Positions 33,458 to 42,635 are shown, counted from the stretch's first letter. The stretch is 64,000 nt of DNA from JBFWVD01 sp050246915 (GCA_050246915.1 JBFWVD010000023.1:1-64000); one strand, 5' to 3'. Numbers and translations: made by a program. Notes: generated by a model from the sequence alone, not told the origin.

Positions 33458-34459
33458 TCACAACGGCAAGAAGCTGTACTTGGCCATGATCGCTTGGCCA
33501 GCAGAGGACTTCACGAAGGTGACGAACGCATCGGAGACCACGGGGTTCTGATTGCCCTTCAACGACGCCAGCGGGTAGTCGGCGACGACGTTCTGATCGA
33601 ACGGTATGGACACCCCGTCGACCCTGTTGTTGGCCAGCACGTCGGTCACATAGGCGACACCGGCATCGGCCTCACCGGTCTGCACCCGCGAGATCACCGC
33701 GGCCACGTTCTGCTCGTTGGACCTGGGCGTGACCGTGATGCCTTGGCGTGCCAGCGCTTGGCGCGCGTAGTTGCCGCACGGCACCGCCGGTGCACACAAC
33801 ACGGTGACCACATCGGCTCGGACGAGATCGCTGAGACCGGTGATGCCCTTGGGATTGCCCTTGGCCACGACGATCTGCAGCAGGTTCTTGGTGAACACCT
33901 GCGGAGAGCCCGACATGAGTCCCGAGTCGACCAGTCGATCCATGTTGGGCTGATCGGCCGAAGCGAACACGTCGGCGGGTGCACCTTGGAAGATCTGGGT
34001 CACGAGGGTCGATGACCCCGCGAAATTGAACTTGACACTCGCGCCCGGATACTTGGCCTCGAAGGCCTTGCCCATGTCGGTGAACGCGTTGGAAAGGCTC
34101 TGTGCCGCATAGACCGTGATCGTCCCCGTGATCGGGGCGACCGTCGTCGTGGTGCTGGGCTTCGTGGTGGCAACGGCCTTGGTCGTCGACGTTGCAGCAG
34201 CGGCCGTCGTCGTCGCTTTGGGACCCGTCGTTGTGGCGGCAATGCTCGATGTCGTTGCAGCTGTCACCGGAGTGCTTGTCGCCGAGGCCGCAACCGCCGT
34301 CGAAGCAGTGGCTGCGCTCGTGGTAGCTGCGGCCGCCGACGTCGATGTCGCTCCTACCGCGGTGGTCGCCGTTCCGCTCGTCGAACTGTCATCGCTGCAT
34401 GCCCCGAGCAAGCCGAGTGCCGCCACAACCACAAGTGCGCCCAGGCGCTGTCGCATCAT
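33458..34459 (-). CDS. modA: Molybdate-binding lipoprotein ModA
   Basis: About 333 residues. Lipoprotein signal with lipobox LLGAC, then an unusually long linker of roughly 85 Ala/Thr/Ser residues. From TITVYAAQSLSNAF on it is a periplasmic-type binding protein: FNFAGSSTLVTQI and GAPADVFASAD are ModA/WtpA signatures for oxyanion binding. Several ATGs cluster at the start; 34459 has the best spacing (9 nt) from a GGGAGG site. No modB or modC permease/ATPase is near, so the rest of the transporter must be elsewhere. The promoter contains an 8-bp inverted repeat shared with the divergent gene. Confidence 0.9.
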   Translation of the reverse strand: MMRQRLGALVVVAALGLLGACSDDSSTSGTATTAVGATSTSAAAATTSAATASTAVAASATSTPVTAATTSSIAATTTGPKATTTAAAATSTTKAVATTKPSTTTTVAPITGTITVYAAQSLSNAFTDMGKAFEAKYPGASVKFNFAGSSTLVTQIFQGAPADVFASADQPNMDRLVDSGLMSGSPQVFTKNLLQIVVAKGNPKGITGLSDLVRADVVTVLCAPAVPCGNYARQALARQGITVTPRSNEQNVAAVISRVQTGEADAGVAYVTDVLANNRVDGVSIPFDQNVVADYPLASLKGNQNPVVSDAFVTFVKSSAGQAIMAKYSFLPL

Positions 34460-34480
34460 CGTCATCACCCTCCCGGGCAT

Positions 34481-34507
34481 GACAATAGTCAACAATCGTC
34501 TATTGTC
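34481..34507. promoter_or_regulatory. Inverted-repeat operator between modA and GYWL-repeat gene
   Basis: Perfect arms GACAATAG (34481-34488) and CTATTGTC (34500-34507), 11 bp apart, centred in the short divergent promoter region. A third near copy AACAATCG lies in the spacer. Likely binding site for a regulator of one or both genes; the regulator is not identified (the nearby PadR gene is one candidate). Confidence 0.5.
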
Positions 34508-34531
34508 GAGCCAGCAGCCCAGGAGGTCGTC

Positions 34532-35264
34532 GTGCGAGTTGTCCGTTCCATCGTTGCGTTCACGTCAGCCGTCACGGTCGCCGTCGCTACCTTCGGCATC
34601 GGGTCGGTCGTCGCCGATGCATCCACGGCCCCGAGCGGTACCGACGCCGGGTACCGGATCGTGGCCGGGGACGGGGGTCTGTTCGGCTTCGGCCGTGGCA
34701 ACTACCTCGGCGGGGCCACCGGAGTGAAGGACGCGTCGACCGTCGGTGCCGCGGTCACCTCGACCGGCAGGGGCTACTGGCTCGCCACGGATGCTGGCGG
34801 CGTCCTCGGCTTCGGGGACGCGGGGTCCTTCGGCTCGCTCATCGCCACCCGCACCACCGCGCCGACGGTGGACATCGCAGCGTTGCCGGCGAGCACTGGC
34901 TATTGGCTCGCCACTGCTGATGGCGGCGTGTTCGCCTTCGGTGCCGCGCCGTTTCTCGGATCGCTCGGCAACGTCCGATTCGCCTCACCGATCGTGGCGA
35001 TCCTGGCGACGCCGACCGGCAAGGGTTACTGGCTGGTCGCCTCCGACGGGGGGGGTGTTCAGTTTCGGTGATGCGGAGTTCTTCGGGTCGACCGGTGGTT
35101 TCACCCTGGCGGCTCCGATCGTCGACACGTTGGCCACGTCGACCGGCAAGGGCTATCGACTCGTTGCCGCTGACGGCGGGATCTTCGCGTTCGGTTCCGC
35201 CAGCTTTGCTGGGTCTGCGGCGGCCATCGGTCTTGCTCGGCCGGCAGTGGCTGTCATCGCCTGA
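34532..35264 (+). pseudogene. Secreted GYWL/DGGVFxFG-repeat protein, frameshifted at a G8 tract
   Basis: GTG start with a CAGGAGG site and a signal peptide (cleavage near residue 30). Then tandem repeats of about 35 residues with the pattern GYWLATxDGGVFxFGxAxFxGS, probably blades of a beta-propeller-like fold. In the eighth-G run near 35048-35055 the frame slips: with eight Gs the protein ends at VQFR, with seven it reads DGGVFSFGDAEFFGS and continues for two more repeats to 35264. This is either a sequencing error, a true pseudogene or a phase-variable switch. Such repeats are common in secreted proteins of this phylum; function unknown. Confidence 0.75.
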
Positions 35265-35775
35265 CGCGCTCCAGGAAGCGCAGCGCTGCTTCGGACGACT
35301 CTGCCCGCCACAGGTCGACCACATCGGCTCGTCCTCGATCGGGAACCTTGGCCCGGTGGGCCGCGGCGACCGCCGCGATCACATCGGACTGCGCATCGAG
35401 CATGCTCGACACATCGATGTCGGCCATCTCGGCGATCAACAACTTCAACAGCAACTCGCTGCGCAGATCGCGGGAGTGGGCCACTGGCTCCTTCATCCAC
35501 TTGCGGATCCGAGCGCGCCCAGCGCGGGTCGGGGCGTAGATGGTGCGGTTGCCGCCGGCGATGCCGCGCTCTTCGCCAACCGCGGCAATGAGACCGCGCT
35601 GCTCGAGTTGTTCGAGCGCCCGATAGGTGAGGGGCCGCGACAGCGACCACACGCGGCCGATGTCGCCATCGGGCTTCAAGCGTGCGGCGATGGCGAAACC
35701 GTGCGACGGTTCCAAGAACAGCAGCCCCAGGCACGCCCACTCACCCAACAGCAGATCATCGGGTCGTCGACTCAT
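35254..35775 (-). CDS. PadR-family transcriptional regulator
   Basis: 173 residues from ATG 35775. N-terminal winged helix: LLLGEWACLGLL, HGFAIAARL, then LTYRALEQLEQRGLI and the wing with RTIYAPT. A C-terminal helical dimerisation part (about 100-173) follows. PadR proteins repress by binding palindromes and respond to phenolics or drugs. It converges with the repeat-protein gene, overlapping its last 11 bases. The target is not known; the adjacent acyl ligase or the 34481 repeat are candidates. Confidence 0.87.
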   Translation of the reverse strand: MSRRPDDLLLGEWACLGLLFLEPSHGFAIAARLKPDGDIGRVWSLSRPLTYRALEQLEQRGLIAAVGEERGIAGGNRTIYAPTRAGRARIRKWMKEPVAHSRDLRSELLLKLLIAEMADIDVSSMLDAQSDVIAAVAAAHRAKVPDRGRADVVDLWRAESSEAALRFLERVRR

Positions 35776-35904
35776 CGATCCGGTCCTGTGCTCGACATCG
35801 AGGCCATTCGACCACAATCGACCCACGAGCGGGGCGAATCCGCCGACGATGGTCGCGTGCTCCGGCACCCTGACCGGGCCCAATGGACATACTGCCTCGG
35901 CGGT

Positions 35905-37548
35905 TCAGGACAGTCGGGGGAGCGCAGCGAGCATCTCCGACAGTCGCGCCCGGTCGAGTTTGCCTGTGCCCTTCAGCGGGACCTGTTCGGTGCTGAACAG
36001 AGCGATGGTGCGCGGAACCTTGTAGGACGCCAGCGATGAGCGCAGCTCGTCTCGGATGACATGCGGGTCGGGTTCGGCGTCGCGTGCCGGAACCACGGCA
36101 GCGGCGACCACCGATCCCCGCTCGGTGTCGGGGATGGCCACGACGAACGCCTGGGCGACGTCCGGCAATGCGAGTAGGGCGCGCTCGACCTCGTTGGGAG
36201 ACACGTTGACGCCGGAGACCTTCATCTGATCATCGACGCGACCATGGAAGAACAGATGCCCGTGGCGCAGGGAACACATGTCGCCGGTCCGATACCAACC
36301 GTCGCGATCGAACACGGTGTGTCGTTCGCGTCGATGCAATCCCACCGCCATCGTGTCACCGCGTAGCAGCAACTCGCCACGTTCGCCGGCGGCAACCTCG
36401 CTGCCCGTCTCGGGATCCACGATTCGATGCTCCAGGCCGGGCATCGGGGTACCGAACGAGCCGCGCAGATGCTCGGGCAAGGGCTTGGTCTGGCCGGCGG
36501 TGTGCGGTCCGGCGCTCTCGGTCATGCCGAGCGCCTCGCTCAGCAGCGTCGGGTCGCCATCGCCCAGCCAGGCCTCGTACAACTGGCCGGCATGCACGAC
36601 GAGGTCGCGCTCACCGAAGGTTGGATCGGCCGCGACGGAGCGGGCGGCGTGCGGCCACATGAGCACCACGGTGATCCGTTCTCGCTCGAGGAGATCGAGG
36701 ACGGCGCGCGGGGAGCCGTCATCGGTGAGCACGATCGCTGCACCGGCTCGCATCGAGGTGACGAGCACGAAGCTGAGCCCGCCCACCCAGAACAGCGGCA
36801 GTGCGGAGTAGATGCGGTCGGTTGGCTGATGTTTCCAGTCATCGAGGAGCTTGCCCGATTGGCGGGTGAGTGTGCCGTGGGTGTGAATGACGGCCTTCGG
36901 CGTTCCTGTCGACCCGGAGGAGAACACGATGACGGCGGCGTCGGCGGCGGCGACGCTGCATTCCGCGCTGCGGACCAAGGCATCGGGCGATGCGGGAAGA
37001 GCATCGAGTGTTATCGCCCACGACGCGTTGGCCGGCTCAGTGAACCAGACCGTGCGGAGGAACGGTGCCTCCTCGATCTCGATCGGCAGGGCCGCATCTC
37101 GCAGCGACGGGAACGCGTCGAGCAGCTTGGCGACGTAGTCGTGATGCAGGAACTGTGGCGTCGCGATGAGATGTTGCACGTCGGCATGACGGATCATGTC
37201 GCGCAATTCGTTCGCCGTGGCCAAGGTGCTGAGTGGAATGGCGACGGCGCCGATACGCACGATCGCACTCCACACCACCACGAAGTCGGCGTCACTGGGC
37301 AGGATCGTCGCGACCCGCGTTCCCTTGCCGATGCCGGCGCGCAGCAGCTTGGCCGACAGCGACCTCGATCGATCGTCGACATCGCGATAGGTCACTCGGT
37401 GGTTGTCGCTGACGATGAGCTCGTTGGCCCCGAACGCAGCAGCGGAGCGGGTCAAGAGCTCCGCCAGCGTGGTCGGTTCGTGCGCGATCGGGTCCGACGT
37501 GACGGAGGCGGCGAGATCCGTGGGATCGGCGGGCATCGGGGATGACAC
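35905..37548 (-). CDS. AMP-forming acyl-CoA ligase / benzoate-CoA ligase-like
   Basis: 547 residues, ANL superfamily. P-loop motif VFSSGSTGTPKAV, the A5-type motif LGMTES, GWYRTGDM with the hinge Asp, then the C-terminal lid with GRVDDQMKVSGVNVSP and catalytic Lys in GTGKLDR. It activates a carboxylate with ATP and CoA. The substrate is unclear; the compact active-site loop is like aryl-CoA ligases. The start is GTG 37548 or ATG 37536. It diverges from a second ligase gene 101 bp away. Confidence 0.9.
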   Translation of the reverse strand: MSSPMPADPTDLAASVTSDPIAHEPTTLAELLTRSAAAFGANELIVSDNHRVTYRDVDDRSRSLSAKLLRAGIGKGTRVATILPSDADFVVVWSAIVRIGAVAIPLSTLATANELRDMIRHADVQHLIATPQFLHHDYVAKLLDAFPSLRDAALPIEIEEAPFLRTVWFTEPANASWAITLDALPASPDALVRSAECSVAAADAAVIVFSSGSTGTPKAVIHTHGTLTRQSGKLLDDWKHQPTDRIYSALPLFWVGGLSFVLVTSMRAGAAIVLTDDGSPRAVLDLLERERITVVLMWPHAARSVAADPTFGERDLVVHAGQLYEAWLGDGDPTLLSEALGMTESAGPHTAGQTKPLPEHLRGSFGTPMPGLEHRIVDPETGSEVAAGERGELLLRGDTMAVGLHRRERHTVFDRDGWYRTGDMCSLRHGHLFFHGRVDDQMKVSGVNVSPNEVERALLALPDVAQAFVVAIPDTERGSVVAAAVVPARDAEPDPHVIRDELRSSLASYKVPRTIALFSTEQVPLKGTGKLDRARLSEMLAALPRLS

Positions 37549-37649
37549 TAGAGCCGTGGACGGTGGTAGCCGTCAGGCCGGGTGAGCCGATACCGGGGGG
37601 AAGGTTCGATTTCTTGCGGCCCGGACCCACGCGACGCGAAGGTGGCGGC

Positions 37650-39218
37650 ATGTCGGGGACACTGCCGTTGGACACGCACACGAACTGGTGGGAGTTGGTG
37701 GTACAGCGTGCCGAGCTGACCCCCGATCGGATGTTCCTGGACGACCCGGTCGGGCGCTCGCTCACCTTCGGCCAATACCGCACCGTTGCCGAGGAGGTGG
37801 CGGCCGGCTTCGCCGAACTCGGCATGGCTGCCGACCAGACGGTGAGCTATCAGCTCCCGAGCGGACTCGAGTGCGCCGTGCTGTTCGCCGCGCTCTCGCG
37901 ACTCGGCGTGAAGCAGAACCCCATCATCACCATGCTTCGTCGCGCCGAGGTTGGCCTCATCGTCGATCAACTGCACAGCGATTGGTTGATCGTGCCGATC
38001 AACTGGCGGGGCTTCAGCTACAAGTCGATGGCCGAAGAGATCGTTGCCGGAACCGACTGCCAGCTCTACGAGCTCCCCATCGCTGAGGGTGTTCCCGGTC
38101 CCATCGTGTTGCCCCAGGGCGATCCATCGACGCTCCCGCGGTACGAGCATCGCGAGGACGTGCGCTGGTTCTTCTATTCGTCGGGCACGACAGCAGTACC
38201 CAAGGGGGCCAAGCACACGGATGCATCGGTGATGGCGGCGTCGAACGGGTGCGTTCAGTACTACGGCTTCGACGCCGAGTCGAAGTTCCCGGCGGCAACG
38301 CCGATGACCCACATCGGCGGGATGATGGTCCTCACCACGCAGATGCGCCTCGGGTTCCGGAGCCTCGTGCTCGATCGCTTCGATCCGGTGGAGAGTCCAG
38401 GGGTCATGGCTCGCTATGGAGCAACAAACCTCGGTTCGGCAGTGCCGTTCTTCCTCGCCTACCTCGATGCCCAGAAGCGCCATGGCGCCGAGCCGTTGTT
38501 CCCGAACCTGCGGGTGTGCGCGGCCGGCGGTGCACCGATGCCGCCGGAGGTGCATCGACGGGTGAAATCGGAGCTCGGCGGGCGGGGGATCGTGAACTCG
38601 TGGGGCCTCACCGAGTGTCCGAACTCGACCTCGGTGTCACCCGACGATCCTGAGGAGGCGTTCGACGGGACGGTCGGGCGGGCGTGCTTCGGGGTGGACA
38701 TCCGCATCGTCACGAGCGACGGACGGCTGGCCGGCGTGGACGAAGAGGGAGAACTCCGCCTGAAGGGTCCCAACCTCTTCAGCGGCTACGTGGATTCGGC
38801 GCTGGATGAAGAAGCGTTCGACGCCGACGGCTACTTGCGCACTGGCGATCTCGGACGGCGTGACGCCAGCGGCTACGTCACCATCACCGGACGCATCAAG
38901 GACATCATCATCCGAAATGCCGAGAACATCTCGGCGGTGGAGGTGGAGAACGTGCTCCATCAACATGAGTCGATCAACGATGTTGCCGTCATCGGCCTTC
39001 CCGACCGACGCACTGGTGAACGTTGTTGTGCAGTGATCGTGGTGGCAGCCGGAGCGGAACGTCCGACGCTCGCCGAGCTCGTGGGGCACTGTCAGGCCAA
39101 GGGACTCGCCACCCAGAAGGCGCCGGAGCAGCTGGAGTTCATCGAGGAGATGCCGCGCAACTCCATGGGCAAGATCCTCAAGAGCGATCTGCGCGTGCGC
39201 TTCGCCGCGCCGTCCTGA
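37650..39218 (+). CDS. AMP-forming acyl-CoA ligase
   Basis: 522 residues, ANL superfamily: FFYSSGTTAVPKGAKHT (P-loop), SWGLTECPN (A5), GYLRTGDLG, GRIKDIIIRNAENIS, and the terminal Lys in NSMGKILKSDL. It resembles fatty-acid or cyclohexane-carboxylate CoA ligases of actinobacteria. The start ATG 37650 is preferred; an upstream ATG at 37542 would overlap the divergent ligase gene. Together the two ligases suggest breakdown of carboxylic acids. Confidence 0.9.
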   Translation: MSGTLPLDTHTNWWELVVQRAELTPDRMFLDDPVGRSLTFGQYRTVAEEVAAGFAELGMAADQTVSYQLPSGLECAVLFAALSRLGVKQNPIITMLRRAEVGLIVDQLHSDWLIVPINWRGFSYKSMAEEIVAGTDCQLYELPIAEGVPGPIVLPQGDPSTLPRYEHREDVRWFFYSSGTTAVPKGAKHTDASVMAASNGCVQYYGFDAESKFPAATPMTHIGGMMVLTTQMRLGFRSLVLDRFDPVESPGVMARYGATNLGSAVPFFLAYLDAQKRHGAEPLFPNLRVCAAGGAPMPPEVHRRVKSELGGRGIVNSWGLTECPNSTSVSPDDPEEAFDGTVGRACFGVDIRIVTSDGRLAGVDEEGELRLKGPNLFSGYVDSALDEEAFDADGYLRTGDLGRRDASGYVTITGRIKDIIIRNAENISAVEVENVLHQHESINDVAVIGLPDRRTGERCCAVIVVAAGAERPTLAELVGHCQAKGLATQKAPEQLEFIEEMPRNSMGKILKSDLRVRFAAPS

Positions 39219-39233
39219 GCGGGGGATGGGCGA

Positions 39234-39671
39234 TCAGCTCGGCGGCTTGAGCCCGGCGAGATGCTGGCGACCGAGGCCGACGGTGGTGGCATGGGTCGGT
39301 GTGAGCTCCAGTACGACCCGTCGATCGCGCAGGCCGGGGAACGTCGCCAGGTCCTGTCCATAGGCCACAGCGATTGTCTCGAAGAAGTCGCCGTCGGGAT
39401 CGTCGACGACGGCGACCGTCGCTCGTATCTCGAGCGCCCGGAAGTGAGTGGTCGGATCGGCGATGAACAACGTGACGCGCGGGTGGCGCTCGACGTTGCG
39501 GTACTTCTGCAACACCGTTCGTGTGGAGATGCGGATGACGTCGCCGTCGTAGAGGTACCACACCGCCGTGGACTGGGGATCTCCCTGGGCATCGACGGTG
39601 GTCAGCACTGCGAGGTGGCGCCCATCGACGAGGTCACGATGCGACGAGGGAATTGAATCGTAGGACGGCAT
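39234..39671 (-). CDS. PPOX-class (pyridoxamine-phosphate-oxidase-like) flavin/F420 protein
   Basis: 145 residues from ATG 39671 (GTG 39725 would extend it by 18). Split-barrel fold: HLAVLTTVDAQGDPQSTAVWYLYDG, TRTVLQKYRNVERHPRVTLF and FRALEIRATVAVV are the usual cofactor-binding strands. Similar actinobacterial proteins bind F420 or FMN and reduce small substrates. It converges on the acyl ligase gene, 15 bp apart. Confidence 0.83.
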   Translation of the reverse strand: MPSYDSIPSSHRDLVDGRHLAVLTTVDAQGDPQSTAVWYLYDGDVIRISTRTVLQKYRNVERHPRVTLFIADPTTHFRALEIRATVAVVDDPDGDFFETIAVAYGQDLATFPGLRDRRVVLELTPTHATTVGLGRQHLAGLKPPS

Positions 39672-39830
39672 CGCACCATTCAACTCGACCGACGAGGGAT
39701 CCGTGACCGTCGCGAGGATCTTCACGTTCGGGCTTCCGGGCGGTCGGCGAGGCGACCGTGTTCACCATGAGAACGAGCTTCTATATCCTCCACAATGTGT
39801 CTACGATCGACGTTGAGGGGGAGGCTGTCG

Positions 39831-40583
39831 ATGCGGCATGTGGAGATGGAGGCGTGCTTCAACTTCCGCGACCTCGGGGGGTACCAGGCCGGCGACGGTC
39901 GGACGACGCGGTGGCGGACGCTCTACCGCTCCGACACCTTGCATCGTCTCACCGACGCTGACATTGACATCATCCGTCAACTGGAGTTGCGCACCATCAT
40001 CGATCTGAGGTCGGTGACCGAACTCGATGACCACGGACCGTCGCGAGCGTCGGAGCCGGGGCTGGCGTGGCATCACGTGGCCATGCTCGACAACATCCGG
40101 CTCATCCCGCGCACCGACGCCGAGTTGAGTGACGCGCTGGCCAAGCCGCTGGCGACCGGGCACGGCTACGCGGAGATCGCCGATCGCTTCGCCGGCTCCA
40201 TTGCACAGGTGTTCGGGCTACTCGCCGCCGATGGTGCGTTGCCGGCGGTGTTCCACTGCACCTCCGGCAAGGATCGCACCGGCATCGTGGCCGCGTTCTT
40301 GCTCGACATCTTGGGTGTCGACGATGAGGTCATCGCCTCCGACTACGTGCTCACCGAACGCTCCCGGGCGCGCAGTCGCCCATGGATCGAGGCCAACGAG
40401 CCGCAGTTCGCGGCGCTGCTGGCCCAGGTGCCGCCGGAGCTTCGTCCCATCCGGCCCGACGCGATCCTCGATCTCCTGGCAGCCATCCGGTCGCAGCACG
40501 GAAGTGTGGAGCGGTTCCTCCGCGGCGCCGGCGTGACCGCTGGTCAGCTGGAGTCGTTGCGGGACACGTTGTTGGAGGACTGA
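39831..40583 (+). CDS. Tyrosine-protein-phosphatase-like protein (PtpB type)
   Basis: 250 residues. The N-terminus NFRDLGGYQAGDGRTTRW and RTLYRSDTLHRLT are hallmarks of atypical bacterial tyrosine phosphatases. The active site P-loop is HCTSGKDRTG, with catalytic Cys, Lys and Arg. An upstream Asp-rich DLRSVTELDDHGPS is also typical. These hydrolyse phosphotyrosine or phosphoinositides. ATG 39831 follows a GAGGGGGAGG site. It is divergent from the PPOX gene and convergent with EthD. Confidence 0.9.
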   Translation: MRHVEMEACFNFRDLGGYQAGDGRTTRWRTLYRSDTLHRLTDADIDIIRQLELRTIIDLRSVTELDDHGPSRASEPGLAWHHVAMLDNIRLIPRTDAELSDALAKPLATGHGYAEIADRFAGSIAQVFGLLAADGALPAVFHCTSGKDRTGIVAAFLLDILGVDDEVIASDYVLTERSRARSRPWIEANEPQFAALLAQVPPELRPIRPDAILDLLAAIRSQHGSVERFLRGAGVTAGQLESLRDTLLED

Positions 40584-40598
40584 TCTCTCGATCCGGCG

Positions 40599-41339
40599 TC
40601 AGCGCGGCGGTTGGACGAGGTCGAACTGCGACGAGACGATCATGTCGAGATGGTCGAAGTCGATGAAGCGGGACGCGTCCTCGTACATGATCGTGTGCAG
40701 CTCTTCGTACTTGGCGTCATCGCTCTCACCGCCACGGAACAACGGTCGCTCGTCGTGCAAACCGGCCATCGGGAATGCTTCTTCACCAATGCCGGAAATC
40801 GGGGGAGCGTCGGGCGTCACTGCGCGCACGACGACGTTCTGGATGTACTCGAGATGCGGATGGATGGACAGTGCCACCCATGTGTGTCGATCCTGCCAAG
40901 CTGACAGCCATTGCTGGCGGGTGAGCCGCTCGGGGATCTGCAACAACGCCATTTGCGAGTAACCGTCGTTGCGTCCGCCGGCAACGGCCGACTGGCGGAG
41001 GTTGTGGACGAGCACGCGCTCGTCGACGAGATAGCCATGAACGCGGGGTGTAACTGTGCGGAGCAATGTTTCGAACGGTGCAAGAGCGGCGTCGTTTGCA
41101 TCGTCGAGCCAGAGCTGCGCGACTGCCTCGAACGGACCGAACGCGCTGCGCAGTCCGAGTGCTGGATGATGCTCGACGCAGTCGCCCCAGTCGACGTCGC
41201 CGTCTTGGACGTTGACGCGAAGTCCGGCGGGGGCGAGATCGGCCATCTTGTGGGCGATGGCGAGGAGGTCACTGACGAAGGCCCGGCGATCGCCTTCGTC
41301 GCGCGCTTCGAGGACGTATATGACCTTGGTTGTCGTCAT
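40599..41339 (-). CDS. EthD-domain protein
   Basis: 246 residues with duplicated ferredoxin-like halves: MTTTKVIYVLEARDEGDRRAF and, later, RLTRQQWLSAWQDRHTWVAL with the conserved HPHLEYIQNVV. This pattern fits the EthD family, small proteins associated with cytochrome P450 or polyketide-type oxidations. It is the third gene of a minus-strand set ArsR-SRPBCC-EthD, 28 bp after the SRPBCC stop. The exact role is not known. Confidence 0.8.
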   Translation of the reverse strand: MTTTKVIYVLEARDEGDRRAFVSDLLAIAHKMADLAPAGLRVNVQDGDVDWGDCVEHHPALGLRSAFGPFEAVAQLWLDDANDAALAPFETLLRTVTPRVHGYLVDERVLVHNLRQSAVAGGRNDGYSQMALLQIPERLTRQQWLSAWQDRHTWVALSIHPHLEYIQNVVVRAVTPDAPPISGIGEEAFPMAGLHDERPLFRGGESDDAKYEELHTIMYEDASRFIDFDHLDMIVSSQFDLVQPPR

Positions 41340-41367
41340 CGGGTGTTACCTATCACGACGGCGCGCG

Positions 41368-42270
41368 TCATGACGACAACGGCGACTGCAACGTGGCCCA
41401 CTCGGCAGCGCACCGAGCAAGGTGGCCGATCGCATTGGTACCCCACATCTGCGCCGCGGCATCGCGTTCGGCGGCGTCGGTGCCGGTGACGATCAGCACG
41501 ATGCGAACCCCGTGACCGGTGCCGTTGGTGAACTCGAGACGGAGGTGGTCGCCGGGACCGCCATCGGGAGTGATGTCGAAGGCGAGCAATCGGTGCTCCT
41601 CCACCTCGGTGACGACGCCGATGACGCGATCTGGTGCCTGGTACGGCGTCATCGGCTCACCCACCCGAGGTGCTGATCGTTGAGCGCCACTCACGACGTC
41701 GGAACCGAACCACAGATCCCATGCCACGGTCGCAGGGCAGGTCAATTGCCGTTCGACACGTACGGTCCATCCCCTGTTCGATTGGGTGACCTCGGGTGTA
41801 TCCAGCCCGAACTCGTGGACGAGTTCTTCGTGTCGTGCCACGCCGAAGCTTGCAGCCGGGAGCGGCTCGTCGGCGAGCAGGGCGCGAAGGCCGCTCAAGC
41901 ACAGTCCCCAACCGGTGGCAAAGCTCGGCGCGCCGAAGCGGTCGTCGAAGGTATGGGTGAGCGTGAACAGGGTGCCGTCGCCGTCGGCGACGAGCACGAA
42001 CGTCATCGTGTCGTTGCCCCACGTGAACTCGAGTCGATACGGCGCGTCGACCGCCTCGATACGTCCGGCCGCGTCGACGCTGTCCCCGAACGCACCGAAG
42101 CGCATCTCGCCCCCCACCCGCAACTCGAATTGCACCGGACTGGGGAACCACTTCCCGAGATGCTCCGGCGTGGTCACGGCGCGCCAGACCTTGTCGATCG
42201 GATGTGGATAGCGCCGCTGGACGCGGACCGTCGGTCGCCCAGCAATCTCGAGGAACTGTTCAGTGGACAT
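41368..42270 (-). CDS. Double SRPBCC (AHSA1-like) protein
   Basis: 300 residues made of two START/SRPBCC-type halves. The first: VRRYPHPIDKVW-like opening, TTPEHLGKWF, FELRVGGEMRF and RLEFTWG. The second (from about 165): VRVERQLTCPATVAW and related strands. AHSA1-type proteins bind hydrophobic ligands, and members next to ArsR repressors are common. The ATG is within the last bases of the ArsR gene (11-bp overlap), so they are coupled. Confidence 0.88.
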   Translation of the reverse strand: MSTEQFLEIAGRPTVRVQRRYPHPIDKVWRAVTTPEHLGKWFPSPVQFELRVGGEMRFGAFGDSVDAAGRIEAVDAPYRLEFTWGNDTMTFVLVADGDGTLFTLTHTFDDRFGAPSFATGWGLCLSGLRALLADEPLPAASFGVARHEELVHEFGLDTPEVTQSNRGWTVRVERQLTCPATVAWDLWFGSDVVSGAQRSAPRVGEPMTPYQAPDRVIGVVTEVEEHRLLAFDITPDGGPGDHLRLEFTNGTGHGVRIVLIVTGTDAAERDAAAQMWGTNAIGHLARCAAEWATLQSPLSS

Positions 42271-42592
42271 CGGGCACTCCTGGGTGATCGGGCATGTTGT
42301 CGAGATGGGCGCCGAGGCGATCGAGGTGGGTTTCCCACATCCAGCGGTACGGAGCGAGCCAGTCGTCGACGGCGACCAGAGGTTCGACCCGCAGGCGGTA
42401 CCAGCGGCGCGGGCCGTCGATCCGAACCGTCACCAACCCCGCGTCGCGCAGAACCTTGAGATGCTTCGAGACCGCCGGCTGGGCAATGCCAACCGCATCG
42501 GCGAGGTCGCCGACGAGCTGCTCGCCGCTTCGCAGGAGGTCGAGGATCGAGCGCCTCGTGGGTTGGGCCAGCACCTCGAACACCGTCGTCAT
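42260..42592 (-). CDS. ArsR-family transcriptional regulator
   Basis: 110 residues from ATG 42592. Winged helix: MTTVFEVLAQPTRRSILDLL, GDLADAVGIAQPAVSKHLKVL and the wing DGPRRWYRLR. No metal-binding Cys motif is seen, so it probably senses an organic ligand like other ArsR proteins coupled to SRPBCC genes. A likely promoter (TTGCAT, 18 bp, CATACT) lies so close that the mRNA would be leaderless. Twin GGAATAT repeats upstream may be its operator. Confidence 0.9.
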   Translation of the reverse strand: MTTVFEVLAQPTRRSILDLLRSGEQLVGDLADAVGIAQPAVSKHLKVLRDAGLVTVRIDGPRRWYRLRVEPLVAVDDWLAPYRWMWETHLDRLGAHLDNMPDHPGVPDVH

Positions 42593-42612
42593 GGCCACAG
42601 TATGCTTCTGGA

Positions 42613-42635
42613 GGAATATGCGATGCAAGGAATAT
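42613..42635. promoter_or_regulatory. Twin GGAATAT repeats upstream of arsR
   Basis: Direct repeats GGAATAT at 42613-42619 and 42629-42635, 16 bp apart, just upstream of the putative -10 (CATACT, complement of 42599-42604) of the ArsR operon. They may bind the repressor; the spacing is about one and a half helix turns. Confidence 0.35.
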
